From Hofstenia miamia (lineage: Eukaryota > Xenacoelomorpha > Acoela), in contig SCFE01000055.1 of assembly GCA_004352715.1 (NCBI GenBank), positions 677,661 through 741,660 on the forward strand: a stretch of 64,000 nucleotides of DNA, in the 5' to 3' direction. This document shows positions 15,690 to 29,720 of this stretch, piece by piece (within the stretch, counting starts at the first letter, position 1; every line of letters begins with the position of its first letter). The notes under the pieces were generated by a model, which had not been told where the DNA came from, did not search any database, and worked only from the letters and a program-made list of their open reading frames with translations. Position numbers and translations under genes: made by a program.

Positions 15690-17006
15690 AAAGAAACTTT
15701 AATCAGAAAAATCCCAAGATTTAAATGAGCGAAGAACTAAAAGTTCGTTTACATGAAGAAGATCAATGGCAGTTTGCTTGTTGAACCTGCAAAATTGAAG
15801 ACACGTTCATCTTCGGATCCTAGAATTCAGAGATAGAATCTCACCACTTTTGTCAGTTTCAAAACGGGAATTCCTTCAGAAAGATAAAAAAGAAAAGTCT
15901 GNNNNNNNNNNNNNNNNNNNNNACTTTAATCAGAAAAATCCCAAGATTTAAATGAGCGAAGAACTAAAAGTTCGTTTACATGAAGAAGATCAATGGCAGT
16001 TTGCTTGTTGAACCTGCAAAATTGAAGACACGTTCATCTTCGGATCCTAGAATTCAGAGATAGAATCTCACCACTTTTGTCAGTTTCAAAACGGCAATTC
16101 CTTCAGAAAGATAGAAAAGAAAAGTCTGCGTTAAACACGAACTTTTATTGAATATTTACACTCCTAGACAACTACCTACTCAATTTTGCATTCCTAGTCG
16201 TCGACAAAAAACTGCTTAATTTTATCTTTTTTGACTGAAGGACGCTGATCAATGAAATTTTCGCTGCACATCTTCTTTACAACGTTCTTGTGTCGTTTTC
16301 AAAAAATTTTCCATGATGTGATCATAATCAAGGATCCAAAAGATTGGCAATGCAAATGTCTGAAATCTGTTTCGGAATGCTCTTCAGTTTCTAAGTTTCT
16401 CTAGTGAGAAATTTATGAAGTCTCTCTAAAGTTTATCTACTACTGCTTTTACGAGATTAAATTTGGGCTTTTTCATTACGAATCAAAGAGGCTTCTTGCA
16501 TTTCAAATCAAATAACAGCGACGCATCTTTCATGATTGTACCTTGTTTTGCAAAAACATAAACTAAGGAAACTACCTATGTCCTAGTCCTTATTAAATAT
16601 ATATTTTTGGCGCTGATCATATCCCTGTCCCTGCTCCCGATCGATTTGAATGAGGAACCGGGATTATTCCCGAAAGTTCTATTTACAATTCAATAGATTT
16701 TCATGTATTACAATTATGAAAACTTAAATTTTTCATGTCTAGAATTTGCTTAAAGTTCAGACGAACCATGTGCACCTCAGTGATAAAATCAAAATGACTT
16801 CTTGCATGCTATATAAACAGCAACCGAGTTTTAGCGATTCTTCAAAAAATTATCGAGTCAAAGTTTTTTCTTCAAACTTGTTAGTTAAAATTTATATTTG
16901 AAAATCGTTCTACTTAAATAGTTAGAACCAGGTCCGCAATGTGTCTATGAATTCAACCTGGTCTTCAGCTTACCAGGCTATGAATCATGCGGAACTTCCA
17001 ACTCTG
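15690..17006 (-). mobile_element. hAT transposon remnant with transposase C-terminus (falsely duplicated across a gap)
   Basis: Reading the minus strand, YLxILGSEDERVFNFAGSTS (about 15776-15835, and again in the second copy at about 16003-16062) matches the hAT dimerisation region, which typically reads ...SSERVFSxAG.... Many stops interrupt the rest. The plus-side end at 17006 is ...CCAACTCTG, i.e. a CAGAGTTGGAAGTTCC terminus of hAT type, with ATACAAAT next to it. The other terminus, expected near 15.4-15.6 kb, could not be fixed, and no matching ATACAAAT was found. The 206-bp segment at 15696-15901 recurs at 15923-16128 with two differences, across an N gap (15902-15922). The true element is therefore probably about 0.2 kb shorter than drawn. 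It is inactive. Confidence 0.55.
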
Positions 17007-17099
17007 ATACAAATGAGCAATAAAGTTTTTATCTTAAGTAATAATTTCCTATCTTTGGAAGCGGTATTATATATATAAATAATATTTAGACCCATTTTT

Positions 17100-17102
<3 letters not shown>

Positions 17103-17138
<36 letters not shown>
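17103..17138. repeat. (AT)n microsatellite
   Basis: A 36-bp AT array. Confidence 0.95.
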
Positions 17139-17143
<5 letters not shown>

Positions 17144-20100
17144 GTGTTCCAAGGAAATTTTTTTTATTGTCCCACAAAAAATAGGATTTTGTGTCGAAAT
17201 TTGATCTTAGAATAGATGTAAATGATTGTATGTTAGTCATTGTATTTTTGTGAGCCTTAAAGGCAATTTACCTTAAAAGTATATCAGAACAACGACACTG
17301 ACAGGAACACAACTGGATTACTATCATTGTAATTTTGACATATTTAACGGCTGCGACTGCTAAGTATTGATTTATTAACGATCAAAAGTTTAATTGACAA
17401 AGTAGAATTTCTTTTGGTATAATTTAATCGATTTAATTGAATAACATGCAACATATGTGATTTACTCTTATAAGTATATTTAATCTTAAAGTTGAAATTT
17501 GAAATACAAATTCAGTTTGCAAAGTGTCCAATAAAAGTAACCTCTTATGGAAGGAAGACTTTTTAACGTAATGAATAAAACGACACACATATTATTTTTC
17601 TAAAATTCCCAAGAAGTGACAAAATCTTCATTGCGTTAATGTGAAGCCGGAGTTATTTCTATTCTTTATGTCTTACACTTCGCATTAACTATTCCGCAAT
17701 GAGCCAATCTAAACATACACATCAAATTGATATCGCTGATGTTATTGATGGGGTTTATTCGCCGACAGGGATAACATAAATATTTATCCCAAAGTTTTTT
17801 GTGATTAGAACTTTTGAAGCTAACTGTTTGTCTTAAGTAAAAATTCTCGAACCCTAACCCTTTTTCAAGTAAAAATTTAATGCTGTGTGGCTATGCACTT
17901 ACAGCCTTACATAAGATGTTATTTGTCAGGCTAGAAGAAACAAAATGGAAAATTTTTTAATTTATATATATTTTATAAATTAGTAAAAAAATAATAAGAT
18001 ATATTTGTTGTTAATCTGTTCACAATAATTTTAAGTATTTGTCTATCCTAGAAAATACTGCTTTGATTAATAAATTATCGTTTAATTTTTTGAACTTACT
18101 AATATTTTGTGCTTGGTGAATGTTAGTATAAGGCTATTTTACATTGTGTACACAGATGATATATATGCGGCTCCCCAAAACATTTTTTATTTGTATATTC
18201 TTTATGGATACATTTGATATTATAAATATCTATTGTAAAGGAAGATATTTATAGCATTCCTTAAAACAATTATTTTGTTTTTATCTAACAATATGATTGC
18301 GTTTCTAGGCGCATTTATTCAACAATTTTATAGTATTGTTTAAAATTTAACATATCTTACAATATTATTCTATCCTTGGAAAACTATCTTCAAATTGAAT
18401 GCGTTGTTAAATGAAAACTAAATGGAATATATGCAAATGTATATTTTGTTTTTAAACATTATTTAAAATTATAAAAAAATAATAACACATGTCTAGGAAC
18501 GTAGCACATAATCAATAATTTTCACATTTACAAACTTGACTTTGAATGTGTCTGCGGTAATGCCATAAATGTGTTCTTTTTAATAGATATTAATAGCATG
18601 GTTAATATGGAGAACAGCAATGAAGTGCGAACGTGTTTAAATCTTTAGAAGTATATTAACTGTAGATATAAGTTGTAAAAGATATTAGAATAAATGACTT
18701 CATGAGAATGTGTTGTTGGTAAAGGAAGAATTATATTTTATTTACGAAACGAATCATGTCCTTTATGTGTTCTTTGTCGTAGAGATAACGACGTCTTTTG
18801 GAATGCTATAAATGTTTATTAAAGACGTCCAACAGACAGCGTAATGGTACTAAAAATTATTTTCTAAATTTTGATATTTCATGTGATTGTTTTAGGGAAT
18901 TTAATTTGAAGCTTACTTGTATTCTTCAATTTTTTTGAAGAATATGATATTATCTCAAGTATTTAAGGAATTTCAAAGTTCTGTAAAAGAAGTATTATAT
19001 CACTCACGCCATCTGGCGACAGAGAAATGTATGCTTTAGATGTGTTTTATGGGCGCTAAGTCTTCGTCTACATCATTCTAAAGATCCTAATTTCTATTTG
19101 ACTAGCTTACATTGTTAATTTAATGCATGCGAATATTGATATTATGCTGTTTCCAAAATGCATAGCTTTTTCTAAGACATATAAAGCCTTCCCATATAAT
19201 AATTTTTGAAGATGATTTATGTTAATATCATTCATTGTATTTTTGACAATGGTAATATTTCTGTCTATTTAGCAGAATCTAAGACCACATCATCAAATGA
19301 ATGCATGCTTGTGATTTACATACATAAAAAATCTGTGACATTTCAAGGCAGGAAAATTCATAGCTCTTCAAATAGAATCGTATTATATGATACTAAGGGA
19401 ATAAATAACCCATAAGGCTAACATTTATTAAATTAAATTTTTGTTTGAATCTTTTTACCTTGAATTTTCAGAGGAACCAACACGAAACATTAGAGGCATT
19501 CCTACCATTGAAAGTTAATAAATCAAGGCTTTTTGATTAACTGGAAGCATAGACAAAATCATATTTGAAATGTTTATTCAGTGTTTAAAATAGCATATGA
19601 AATATTTATTTACTATTGGGGAATACAATATTTAGAATGAAAATAATATCATTTATATTATATGTAAAACGACTCTTAATGTGTCGACAAATCTCTGACA
19701 AAATAAACAAAATCCATTCATTGCAATTTAATATCTATTAAAATTAAAATATCACTGCAAAATAGAAGTATTGACAAATGAAATGAAACAAAAAATTATT
19801 GTATATGTTAATTAGTAAATACAATTGAAGCAAATTTCTACTTTTTGTTTATATGAAGTCTATGACAAAGTTTTGGAGACACTTTTCTTTCGAAAATATT
19901 TTTGCATTGAGTAACTTATATCTTTAGTGATTTTTACATTGTAAATTCAAATTTTGTTTAAATATTGTTTTCAGCATCTGTTCATGTAAAAAGTACCCTA
20001 AAAGCTATCCCTTTTTCCTTCTCCCTCCATATATATATATATATAAATATATATATATAGACATATTTATATATTTATATACAATGTATTTAAAATTTGT

Positions 20101-21229
20101 CAAAAAAATTCGAATTCACTGTAAAAATTTTGTGTAATTGCAAATTTTTTGTATGAGTACTCTTCGAAGTTTAGGAGAAATTGAAATTCAAAAAAATGTC
20201 AAAATCCCATTACATTAATGAAATTTCCATCAAATATTGCAGAATTATTCATTCCCTTTCATCCACAAAGTGATTTAAGAATCCGAAAAATACAATCAAG
20301 TACTTAATTGAAAGAGCTAATCAAGTATCATAAAGCTTTAGCAATTCTTTAGAATGATTCGAAAATTTTAAAAATTAATTGATGTAAACATAGAAAGATT
20401 AACAAATATGTTGATGAAGTAGTCATGCTAATTTTCACATTATACTAAGTTTATGTTATTCAATATGCTATAAAATATAGAATTTCGGCTTTTTTGTTTA
20501 AGAATACGCGAATAAAGATTGTCAGCAAATGCCTGCACTATGTTACAAGATTAAATGCGCTCATCACCGATTATTCATACTCAGAATTTTTTCAAAATCA
20601 AAAGTAATTTTAAGAAAGCAAAAAGCTGACAGTTTAATTATTACAGAATCATACAGAGTATACAGAATAAAATTTCATAATTTCGCCACTATCTAAATAA
20701 GTGAACTTTTTTCCTGATAAGGTACATTAAATTTTTAAAATAAGCCTCTATAGCCACTGAGAACTATAAGTTTAAATCTTTCTTGAAGCATGGATGCAAA
20801 AATATGAATAATTTTAAAGCCTACATTGAGAAATAGTTAATTTTCCTGTGTCAAGACTTTACGGAGAACCTGTTCATCAAAAAGAATACTTTAGTGAATG
20901 CTTTATGAAAATTTAAAATTATTATAATATAAATACAATTTCTTCTAACTGGAATTGAAGCCAATGGCATTTAAGAAGCTCAGTAAATTAATCACTTCGT
21001 GTATATATATATATATATATATATATATGCATGGATTTTTCATATTATTCATATATTCAATAATATTGCGTTTTATCCAAAATATTTAATCGCACATTTG
21101 AAATAGGTGCCAGAGTTTTTGTGTATTCAGATTCATAAAAAAACATGTTTGCAGTCGTATATATTTTTCTTGTTTAGCGCCACTGTATATACACGTGTTC
21201 GTAGAAAAGTGCATATGAAAAATGTTCAT

Positions 21230-21265
<36 letters not shown>
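21230..21265. repeat. Compound (CA)n(TA)n microsatellite
   Basis: Five CA units pass directly into about 13 TA units. Confidence 0.95.
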
Positions 21266-23877
21266 GTTGATTATTTAAGAAATTTTATTTAATATAAATT
21301 TATATATTGTAACAGCTTTTCATATCTTTTCGTCTATTCAAAATATTACATTCCAGCTGTGTTTTTTGTTTGTACGGTTAAGAATCACAGTTGTAGGAAT
21401 TGATATTTTTTAATAAAATGAAATTCTTTTGTAAAATAGAGTATTAATTTAGATTTCGTTATATTAAGTAAAGTTTCTATCAATGAAAATTGGTTATTGA
21501 TTAAACCTTGTTTTAGTGAAAATAGATCTCTCATTCATAAGACTGGCAATAGCAATAAATGCTGACATTATTTGTTTCAATGAAACAGGGTTCTGTGTGG
21601 CCATTCGATTCCATAGGATTTACTTTTCGCACTGCCATGGAACTGGGATCTGGGAATAATTATTGCAATGGAAACATAAATGAGGAAACTGGGACCAAGA
21701 ATTTCTGAATCTCACTTATAAATTTGTCAATTTTAGGCAAAAAGAACCTACACATTGGAATCATGAAATGATATGGTATGGGACTGAAATCAAGTACAAT
21801 GGAATTAAATTTGACTGTGACCATTACAATTCTACTCACTAACTAGGCCTACAAATATATTATATATTTATTAACGTTCTGCTATGCCAAATATTGAAAA
21901 TCATTTTTTGATAATTCTATGTTTCATCAATGTAGTTTTTATAGTAGTCATATTCACTACAACACAAATAAACAGTGATAAAAGGAAGTCGTGAAAACGT
22001 TTTCATTTTTCATTCATTCTTCAGTGTTGGAGCGAATTGATGTGAATTAAATTTAATCATAATTATACATCATATTTGCATTATGAAAAATATTGAAAAT
22101 TGAGAATAATTGACAATATTATCATTTTTAGGTAATAATGCATGTTTTTCCAATTGATCAATTTATTCCCACTAAAATTGGTGCATTTTAAAATATTAAG
22201 TTAACCTTGTTTAAACTTTTACTTTTGTTGCAGTTATAAATAAGACCCCAACTAAGCCAATAATGGTAAATTGATAAGAATTTAGGCTAGCGTCTCACGA
22301 TCACTTTTCCGGCATACGACTCCATTATACTATGAAATATTTGGATTTGAGGCCAGCGTACATTTCCGTGATACAGGAATCTTTTTTTTTGATATCAAAT
22401 TGATTTTGCTTTCATGTGACAACACTTAAAATATTAAAAAAATGTTTAATTTTCTTCAACCAAAATTGCAAGCACTAATCATGAGACGGGGAAGTAAGTT
22501 GTTGTTAGTCTACATTTTTTTAACTGTTTGCGAAAGAAAGGAATGCTAAGCGCTATTCATTTTGACAAACAGTGAGATGCCAGCTATAATGTTTAATTTC
22601 CAAAAAATACATGAAATTTGTCATTTTGCACCTTGCAGCTGACCATATTAAACATTTTGACTTTATGTAGCCTTAGAAAAGCACAATATATTTGTTTTGT
22701 TTCATTAAAATTTATGGACAATATTCTGTCAATACAGTATCTTGACAACATTAGCTGTGATTTATTACCGCATCTAGTTAATACCAAAAGTTGGTTTAAA
22801 TTCATGGGGATGGTTTGATTTAATTAACAAGGCAATGTGTTGTACCTTAGCATTTACTTTATATAGCTTAAAATTTCTCTAGACAATTATAAAAAATATA
22901 TTCTAGATTTCAGTACTTTTAAAATCGTCTGTCGTACTTTTTATTAAATATTTTTACTTTCGACATTATATCTAACATTTATGCAAATAGCATAAATCCT
23001 CTAAAAGGATTACGTTGTCTGAATGGCATTAAGTCTTCTTTAATTTATATTTATAAGTAAATAAGTATTATTTTTCAGTGATAAACACGTTCATATTATA
23101 ATTCAAAGCAGATTATATGCTTTCCATTTGTATATAAGTAATATCAATAAGTTAGTTGAAGTGCTGTTTTGGTGGCAATATTTATATGACATTATACCAT
23201 TCATCGTTACTAGTAAGAAGATTTGAATCATGGCTAGGTTTTGTGGGACTAGAACATATTGGCAGAGTTGAAAGCTGTCTGGTTTTTGGAGACGTCGGTC
23301 CGGTATCTAAAATTGTTCCTATCTCTAACCAAAGCCCGATTTGAAAACAACAATTCAAATCAAATGATGATAGACACGTTTTAAGAATAGGTTCTAACCT
23401 ACCCTACCATTTAATTTTGTATAAAAGTCCCCTATAAATATACTTGGGGATATTATTAAATATGGTTAGAGTTTCATTGGCTGTTCTACTAAGTAATGTT
23501 TTCTTATTTTTCCAAAAATGGTGACAAAGTGCTATCTAACCTGCCTAGAATATTCAGGAATTCTTAATACATTCAATAATTGTTAATGAAAACATGTTTT
23601 TCTTGATAGTATCATTTGATTAAATTCATCATTTATGTTCCCGGTCCCATATTAGTAAGAGAAATACTGAAAAAACTTTAGTCGAGCTTAAGCAAATTAA
23701 TGCCTTAATCAAACTAGCAATTCACTAATTGAATTGACCTAAGTACGCATCACTATCTTAGTTAAGAAAATATACTAAAAGGCTTTTGCTAAAATACTTT
23801 CTGATAATCTAAGTAAGATCAAAATAATAAGTGCACCTATTTATATATTTATTTGTTCCGTCCTATACAAAATATAT

Positions 23878-23878
<1 letters not shown>

Positions 23879-23909
<31 letters not shown>
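23879..23909. repeat. (AT)n microsatellite
   Basis: A 31-bp AT array. Confidence 0.95.
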
Positions 23910-23916
<7 letters not shown>

Positions 23917-25782
23917 ATATTAAAAATGTAAGTAGATGAACCATGTTATATAAAAATATGGAAGATGTAAAGTGAAAAGGATATATATATTTCCAATTCA
24001 ACTTTAGTGTATCAACTTTGAAAGCAAAGCTTTTAAAATCTTGCAATGTTGATGTTTATCAAGATTATTGCACCTGGAAAATCTAGTTTACTCTTGCAGC
24101 ATAAATTGGAAAATATTGATTCAGCCAGCTGAACAGACAGTGACACTAAAATATAAATTGCTTTCAACAAAAAGGGCATTATTAAAATAGACACTTTTTA
24201 CGTTAAGTGTATGGATTCCATATCACTTCCTAGTTTGGAGTTGTATTTTCCTTAATTTGAAACAAATTGCTAATTTATGAACTTTGCGCGTCAAATCTAA
24301 GAGATATCATTCAATTACCTATTAAATTAATAATTTTACATTTGCGTTTAAAAACTTTTAGTTTTAGGTTTGTAAACTATTTAAACATTTCATTGTGATT
24401 ATTATATTCTGTGACACGAACTTTCATAACGTCTAGTAATTGAAATCACAACAAAAAATTATGAAGCATAGCAAATATTGTGCAGTGTAATTTGTACTAC
24501 TGAAAAATTCTCTATTAATGATGACTATCATTTATAGACATGTGTATGATGCATATTGCAACTTTCATCTATCGACATTACTTGTTCCATGATGCTTTTT
24601 TATGTACTATGTCCATTAAAGGTGAAAGTTCTCTACAGTAGCAATCGAACTTTGTATAAGGTTTATGCTTTTTCCAGTTTTCATGTACCCATAGGCCTAG
24701 TATTGGTGGAATAGCAGTTCTACAAGCGCATTAGCCCCTGTGATTGTTTGTTGGATTGATAATTGTTAAACAGTCATTGCCTTATTTTTTTAATAAAATT
24801 TTCCAATTGAAATCTTGAGATGTTTACCAAAATTGTATGAGTAATAAAAAGTTTGTTTACTGTTAAACAATTTAAATGATATATAAAGTTTCTTGAAAAA
24901 ATACCAATAGAATATACATTATCGTTAATTTTGTATTTATTAGAAAAGCTTAACATTTCAGCTATATTCAAAAGATTGGGCCCAAAATACTTCAGGCCAA
25001 TTATTTTAGCCTTAGGATAATTTATTCTTATATAAGCATTTTGTTTACCATTTATTAGCAATTAAAATTTTCATTTTTGACAATAAGAATTTTTTAATGT
25101 TTATATTTCTACACTGCACTAAATCAACCACTATTTTCAAAGTAGTTCAAAGTATTTTCAACTCTTTTAGCTTAGTTTCCATATAATGACACAGTATTGC
25201 GTTTTTTTTAATATAAAGCAGTTTTGGAGAGTTCTTTCATCAAAATATTAATTATTAAATTTTGTGGCTTCCTTCATAAAAAGTTTCATTGTTACCTACT
25301 CAAGGATTGTAAATTTATTTTAGTTAATACAACGCAACTGCAGTGGTAGGCATGTCTTCAATTATCCTTATTTAATGGAAAGTTATTTCCGATATTTCTT
25401 CAGATGGAAAATATTTATTAATGGAAACTATTTTAATTAAATATTAACTTTCATTATAATAGGCATAGATTAACATAAATATTTATATTTCAAAGGAAGA
25501 GCTTACAAATGCTTCTAGAGTCTTCATGACTAAAACCTTGCCCAATATTCATCGACAAAAAATTGCAAAAAATCGATGGTAGGTATTATCGTTCCACCCA
25601 TAGAGTTATATTGTAGTTTTTCATGATGTAAGCTGACTGAATGTGTAAATATAATTAAACGTGAGCTTAATGAAATAGTTTATTAACCTTATAGTTGTTT
25701 AAAAATTTTTAATGCTTGTAATGCCAAAAATCACAAATATGTCGACATTCTGATAGCACCATGGGATAAAGAAGTGTCTCAC

Positions 25783-25890
25783 CTTTCATTTTCGTTGGCA
25801 ACCCGGAACTGTCCCATTGCGCGAAGTCGCGGATCACAGGCACATTCGGCACCACAACATCTGAAGCTTCAATAGGTTTAGTAGGTCTAT
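25783..25890 (-). CDS. Candidate internal coding exon, unidentified protein
   Basis: On the minus strand this 108-bp block is fully open. It is preceded by an acceptor (ctgattcttatatgtatag, whose AG lies at 25892-25891) and followed by a good donor (ATGAAAG/GTGAGA). Both junctions are phase 1. It encodes about 36 residues, including VVVPNVPVIRDFAQWDSSG and LPTKMK. The block is much GC-richer (CCGCGACTTCGCGCAATGGG and similar) than the AT-rich DNA around it, which is the main reason to believe it is coding. I do not recognise the family. The segment is hydrophilic, with a PxVPVIRDFxxWD core and no Cys. Its phase suits a junction with the candidate first exon at 51954-52113 on the same strand: a phase-1 donor there would create a GAT Asp codon here. 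A 4-bp-shorter start at the next AG is possible but would break the phase symmetry. Confidence 0.55.
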
Positions 25891-26317
25891 CTATACATAT
25901 AAGAATCAGTTATAGTTCATTGTTGTTCTCAATGGACTCTAAATTGTATACTTACATGAACGCTAGATATGGTGAGAGAAATTAAATCTTTTTTTTTAAA
26001 ATAAAACTTTCAAAAAAATTAGGTCATCTTTCGAAATATTTCTGACAACAACGCGCTTTAATAGACATTTTTAACCCGACATATAAATTAATGCATGTTC
26101 ATAACTGGATTTGACAATGGCCCAGTAATTCCAAATTTCCTAATAAGCTTGGAGAAAGTTCTACGACAATGTGAAAAAACAGTTTATCTTTTTAAAAGGA
26201 CAACCCGCTTCTTAAGGTTAATAATAATTTGATATAAAAGGCGCTTAGGACCATGCCTAAGGCATCTTTATTAGTATAGTTAATTGAAATGATAAACTTG
26301 CCTCATAATATAGCGTA

Positions 26318-26352
26318 GGCGTGGTTTGTCATTTATATAAATGCAACACGCC
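26318..26352. repeat. Hairpin with perfect 14-bp palindromic core
   Basis: Arms GGCGTG (26318-26323) and CACGCC (26347-26352) surround CATTTATATAAATG (26330-26343), itself a perfect palindrome. The neighbouring sequence (26200-26480) is slightly GC-richer than average and may be an unclassified repeat. Confidence 0.7.
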
Positions 26353-26770
26353 ACTTACATGGCTCAATAGGCCACACCTTTTAAATCTATCAAAATAATA
26401 AACGGAGGGTATTTTAAAGCTCCTGACAGATATTTCTGTCATCGTACATGGCATCCAACAAACATCTTATGGCATTGCCTTTTAAATAGATTTCATGACA
26501 TTTTAATTTTTAAAAATTTTGTTGGCGCGAAAGCATTTTAACTAATATATATTTTTCTGAAAACATTTCACAAAATAAATTGGAATTATTTTATCACTAC
26601 AAGATCAAAATTTCAATGTTTTAAATAAAAATGATCATTTATTACAATAATTTTGTAATATATCCTTGAAATTGACATTCATACGCTCTATGTATTGTTT
26701 CAATGCCTTAAATGTAAGTAAAAATATATTGTAGGAAATATTATTAAAGCTAAAATATTTTTTAATGTTA

Positions 26771-26773
<3 letters not shown>

Positions 26774-26806
<33 letters not shown>
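26774..26806. repeat. (AT)n microsatellite
   Basis: A 33-bp AT array. Confidence 0.95.
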
Positions 26807-26809
<3 letters not shown>

Positions 26810-28709
26810 TCCTTAAGAGAATGTATACAATTTTTGTATAATGCTGAAATTAAAATGACAATAGCATTTTATAAACTCTATGCTAAGTTATAGGAATGTT
26901 TTTCTTACTATCTGCTGAGATGAATGAATTTGAAAAAGTTTTGATTTAATGTATTGCGTTCACATCACGTGCTGCTACTAAATTTAATAAATCAGATTTG
27001 GCTATGAGGTAACTATATAGTTTATTAGATGATATTATCAATATTTTTTAATCAAATCATACACAACCATTTTAAGATAACTCAGGTGAATTTTTTTTGT
27101 GTGATTCCTAAAACTGGCTTTAAATTGGGAATTTTAATTAGCAAGTTAGAAAATTTAAAATAATTAAAAACTTCAATTTTATGCACACTAATATTTTCCT
27201 GTTAGTAACAGATAGGAAAGTATAAATTTTTTGCATAAACAGTTGAATTGATTATAAAATCTATACCTTAGATACACGTTTCGTGAACCACAACGCACAA
27301 AATTTCAATCATCTTCAAATAAAATTGAAATTGGTTGTTACGTTTTATTTCATGAGGATGATATATATCGCCGAAACATTTATCAGGCAACTGGGAGAAA
27401 TTACAATGCTTTCAAATATATTTGTTTCAAGAATTTACTCGATAAATATATTTTGTAATTTAAATTCAATAAGAGCGCCTTGTGTTGCATTGTATAGTCT
27501 TGGCTAGATCCGGTCTAGCTTATTTTTGTGCAACATGTAATGAATCAGGAATTGATAAAAATTGCGAATACTATTGAGCTGAGATTCCACGAAAGCAGAA
27601 ATTATTGTAAGTGGTTTCACTAAATTTTGTCATAGCTCTCTCTTATTAAGCGTCCTTGTCCCATTATCTCATGTAATCCGATAAAAAAATTATACAGCTG
27701 CACGACTTCTTCCAAAATTTGGAAAAATAAGGAACGAATGCTCTAAACAAGTGTAGATTATTTTGAAAAGTTTAAAATCAATAAGAAATTACCAACAAAA
27801 TCTATTGTTCGTCGTCTTAACTCCATCATTTTTTATTGCCTTGTTGGAACCAGGTCCCATTAAGGCCACCTCCAAGACACATTAGATCTATTGGATTATA
27901 TAGTCTGGCAGAAATATTGTTGCAATCAATATTACATTTTTTGTACTTTTGTATAATGCTTAGAGATGAATTATTTTGTTTTCAAATGATTATTAAACAA
28001 TGATATCTTTATAGAAATGAATAAGAGTATGCTATCCGAACTCCCAATGCTATACTGGCCGTCTTCTCAGTGAAATAATTTGTCTAAGTTCAGAATCCTT
28101 TGGGCCTAGATGGCCCAGAGCAACATTATTTTGAATTCTGTTTTGCTAAATTCAGGCACTCACCTTTAAAGTTTTTTGTCAAATGCACCCAGTAGAACAA
28201 TTATTACTGCGTGTAAACAACTGAAACTCAACTGCTTCTTTAATGAAATTCTTGAACAGTCGAAATCAAAATGCCTCTTCATTGTAAGAGTCAATTCACT
28301 GCAAATATTGAGAACATAATTGTTGTAGCAATGTTTTATACATTATTAATAAGCATTTCAAATCGCGCGACCTCCCTCATATGCAAAATATTTATCCTAA
28401 ATTTCTTAAAGTAATTCTTAAGTGCTTTTCATTTAACGGCAATGAACTAAGTGCATACCTCCATTTTAAATTCCACTGAGAACAATGTAATCCTTCAAAT
28501 CCCCATTTCACATCATAATCATTTTAAATTTCACGGTCGTTTTTGTATGTATGCATTACAAAATGGAAATGTAATAAACGAATACTGTTTGAAAGTTGTA
28601 GAGTTTCTACAAAAGATTTTATTTGTAGCGGTTGACAGTTTCTTTTTGATATCTTGTTAAAGTAATCGTTTAAAAATTTCTATGATTAAATGGCCGTTAT
28701 CATTGCACA

Positions 28710-28951
28710 GAGAGTGCATGACCAGAGAATTGTTGCTTTGTGAAACGTCAACGGTAACTGAAAAATGTTTAAATGCTCGTATGTGAAAACTACATACAAT
28801 GCCGCTCAAAAGTCTAAGACCAANNNNNNNNAGACAGGAGAGTGCATGACCAGAGAATTGTTGCTTTGTGAAACGTCAACGGTAACTGAAAAATGTTTGA
28901 ATGCTCGTATGTGAAAACTACATACAATGCCGCTCAAAAGTCTAAGACCAA
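28710..28951. repeat. Direct duplication across assembly gap (gap 28824-28831)
   Basis: 28710-28823 and 28838-28951 are 114-bp copies differing at one base, on either side of an 8-bp N run. The copied block ends in the candidate terminal repeat of the Tc1-like element, so that terminus appears twice. Confidence 0.9.
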
Positions 28952-29121
28952 CGGTGTTAAATCGATTTTTAATACTGCAGGCATAAAACTAAGTAAAATA
29001 TTCAATGAACAATTTTGTACGTTGCTAAAAATATTTTATTAAATGGCAACTATAAGTTTTTATAACAAATTTTCAATATTTTGCATGCAGGCTCCTAGCT
29101 TTCAGGCATGTCTCTAGGTTT

Positions 29122-29283
29122 TCAGGGCATTGATTTTACCAATGATGCACAGTACTCTGCTAGGATATGTTGAGTCCACAACAGCATAATTTTCTCCCTC
29201 AAATCATCAAATGATGTGGGATTCATCTCAAAAAGATGACTCTTCAGAATGTTCCAATAGTTTTCAATAAAGTTCAAATCTGA
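29122..29283 (-). pseudogene. Tc1/mariner transposase C-terminal fragment
   Basis: This 53-residue minus-strand frame begins SDLNFIENYWNILKSHLF and contains DDLREKIMLLWTQH. It ends at a stop after SLVKSMP. The opening matches the transposase signature SPDLNPIENLWxxLKxxL, in which the Glu of 'IEN' is the third residue of the DDE/DD34E catalytic triad. Upstream (29284-29420) the frame is shifted and carries stops; the stretch with the second catalytic Asp is not clearly readable. Downstream of the stop, the expected NRCxxVIxxxGxxTKY-like tail is degraded. The fragment is inactive. Confidence 0.8.
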
Positions 29284-29720
29284 CTAATTGTTAAGCAATT
29301 TTGGTAGCATCTGACATTGCTTAATTGTCACCAGTTTTAAATTGCGACAAGGAGTTCCTATCTTGTGGGACGATAGTTCCTCCACCATACAATGGCATAG
29401 AAATCTGCTCTCGAATAAACTGTTAAGAGAGTGAGAAAATGTATGCATTAAGAAACGTATTTACGTCTTCTAGACAGATGGAACGTTGAAAAGATCAAGT
29501 ACTATAATTTTTTGTATGTAAGACATTGAGAATTTTATGGTAGATTTTGGGCAAACAAATATCAACGTTCTCATGTAAAGGAAGTTTTTGTATTTCCTAT
29601 CAAGAATGTGAATTCTCAATTCAGTAAATGTAATTGACCATATTCTTAATGACCTTAAAAGAAATTTAACTGAAAATATTGTATTTCTAGCATAAAACAA
29701 GCCGGTGCAAGAGTTCAAAG

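Larger units (their letters stand above)
17139..25782. other. Long stretch without recognisable genes
   Basis: Presumed intron or intergenic DNA. Supported contents are AT arrays at 20029-20059, 21002-21028, 21230-21265 (CA then TA) and 23879-23909; a 10-bp-arm hairpin at about 18918-18943; and the interrupted palindrome CGCCATCTGGCG at 19007-19018. Sequence at 21590-21830 has scattered GGGAAC/TGGAAT words of the sort seen in old hAT copies, but no ends could be assigned. The open frames at 19206, 22618 and 23156 show no family motif. Confidence 0.45.
25891..28709. other. Non-coding stretch with a small palindrome-cored hairpin
   Basis: It contains the hairpin at 26318-26352 and an (AT)n array (26774-26806). 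Donor-like sequences near 26345 and 28160 (minus strand) lack an open upstream exon. No gene recognised. Confidence 0.45.

Noticed and set aside
18998-19085. A minus-strand exon ending at a strong donor (GGC/GTGAGT)
   Set aside because: The short open frame has phases unlike the other exons, and the donor overlaps the recurrent CGCCAGATGGCG repeat word, so chance or a repeat is likelier.
23156-23344. A plus-strand frame containing RRFESWLGF, resembling translated tRNA/SINE sequence
   Set aside because: No box motifs, repeat boundary or splice signals support it.
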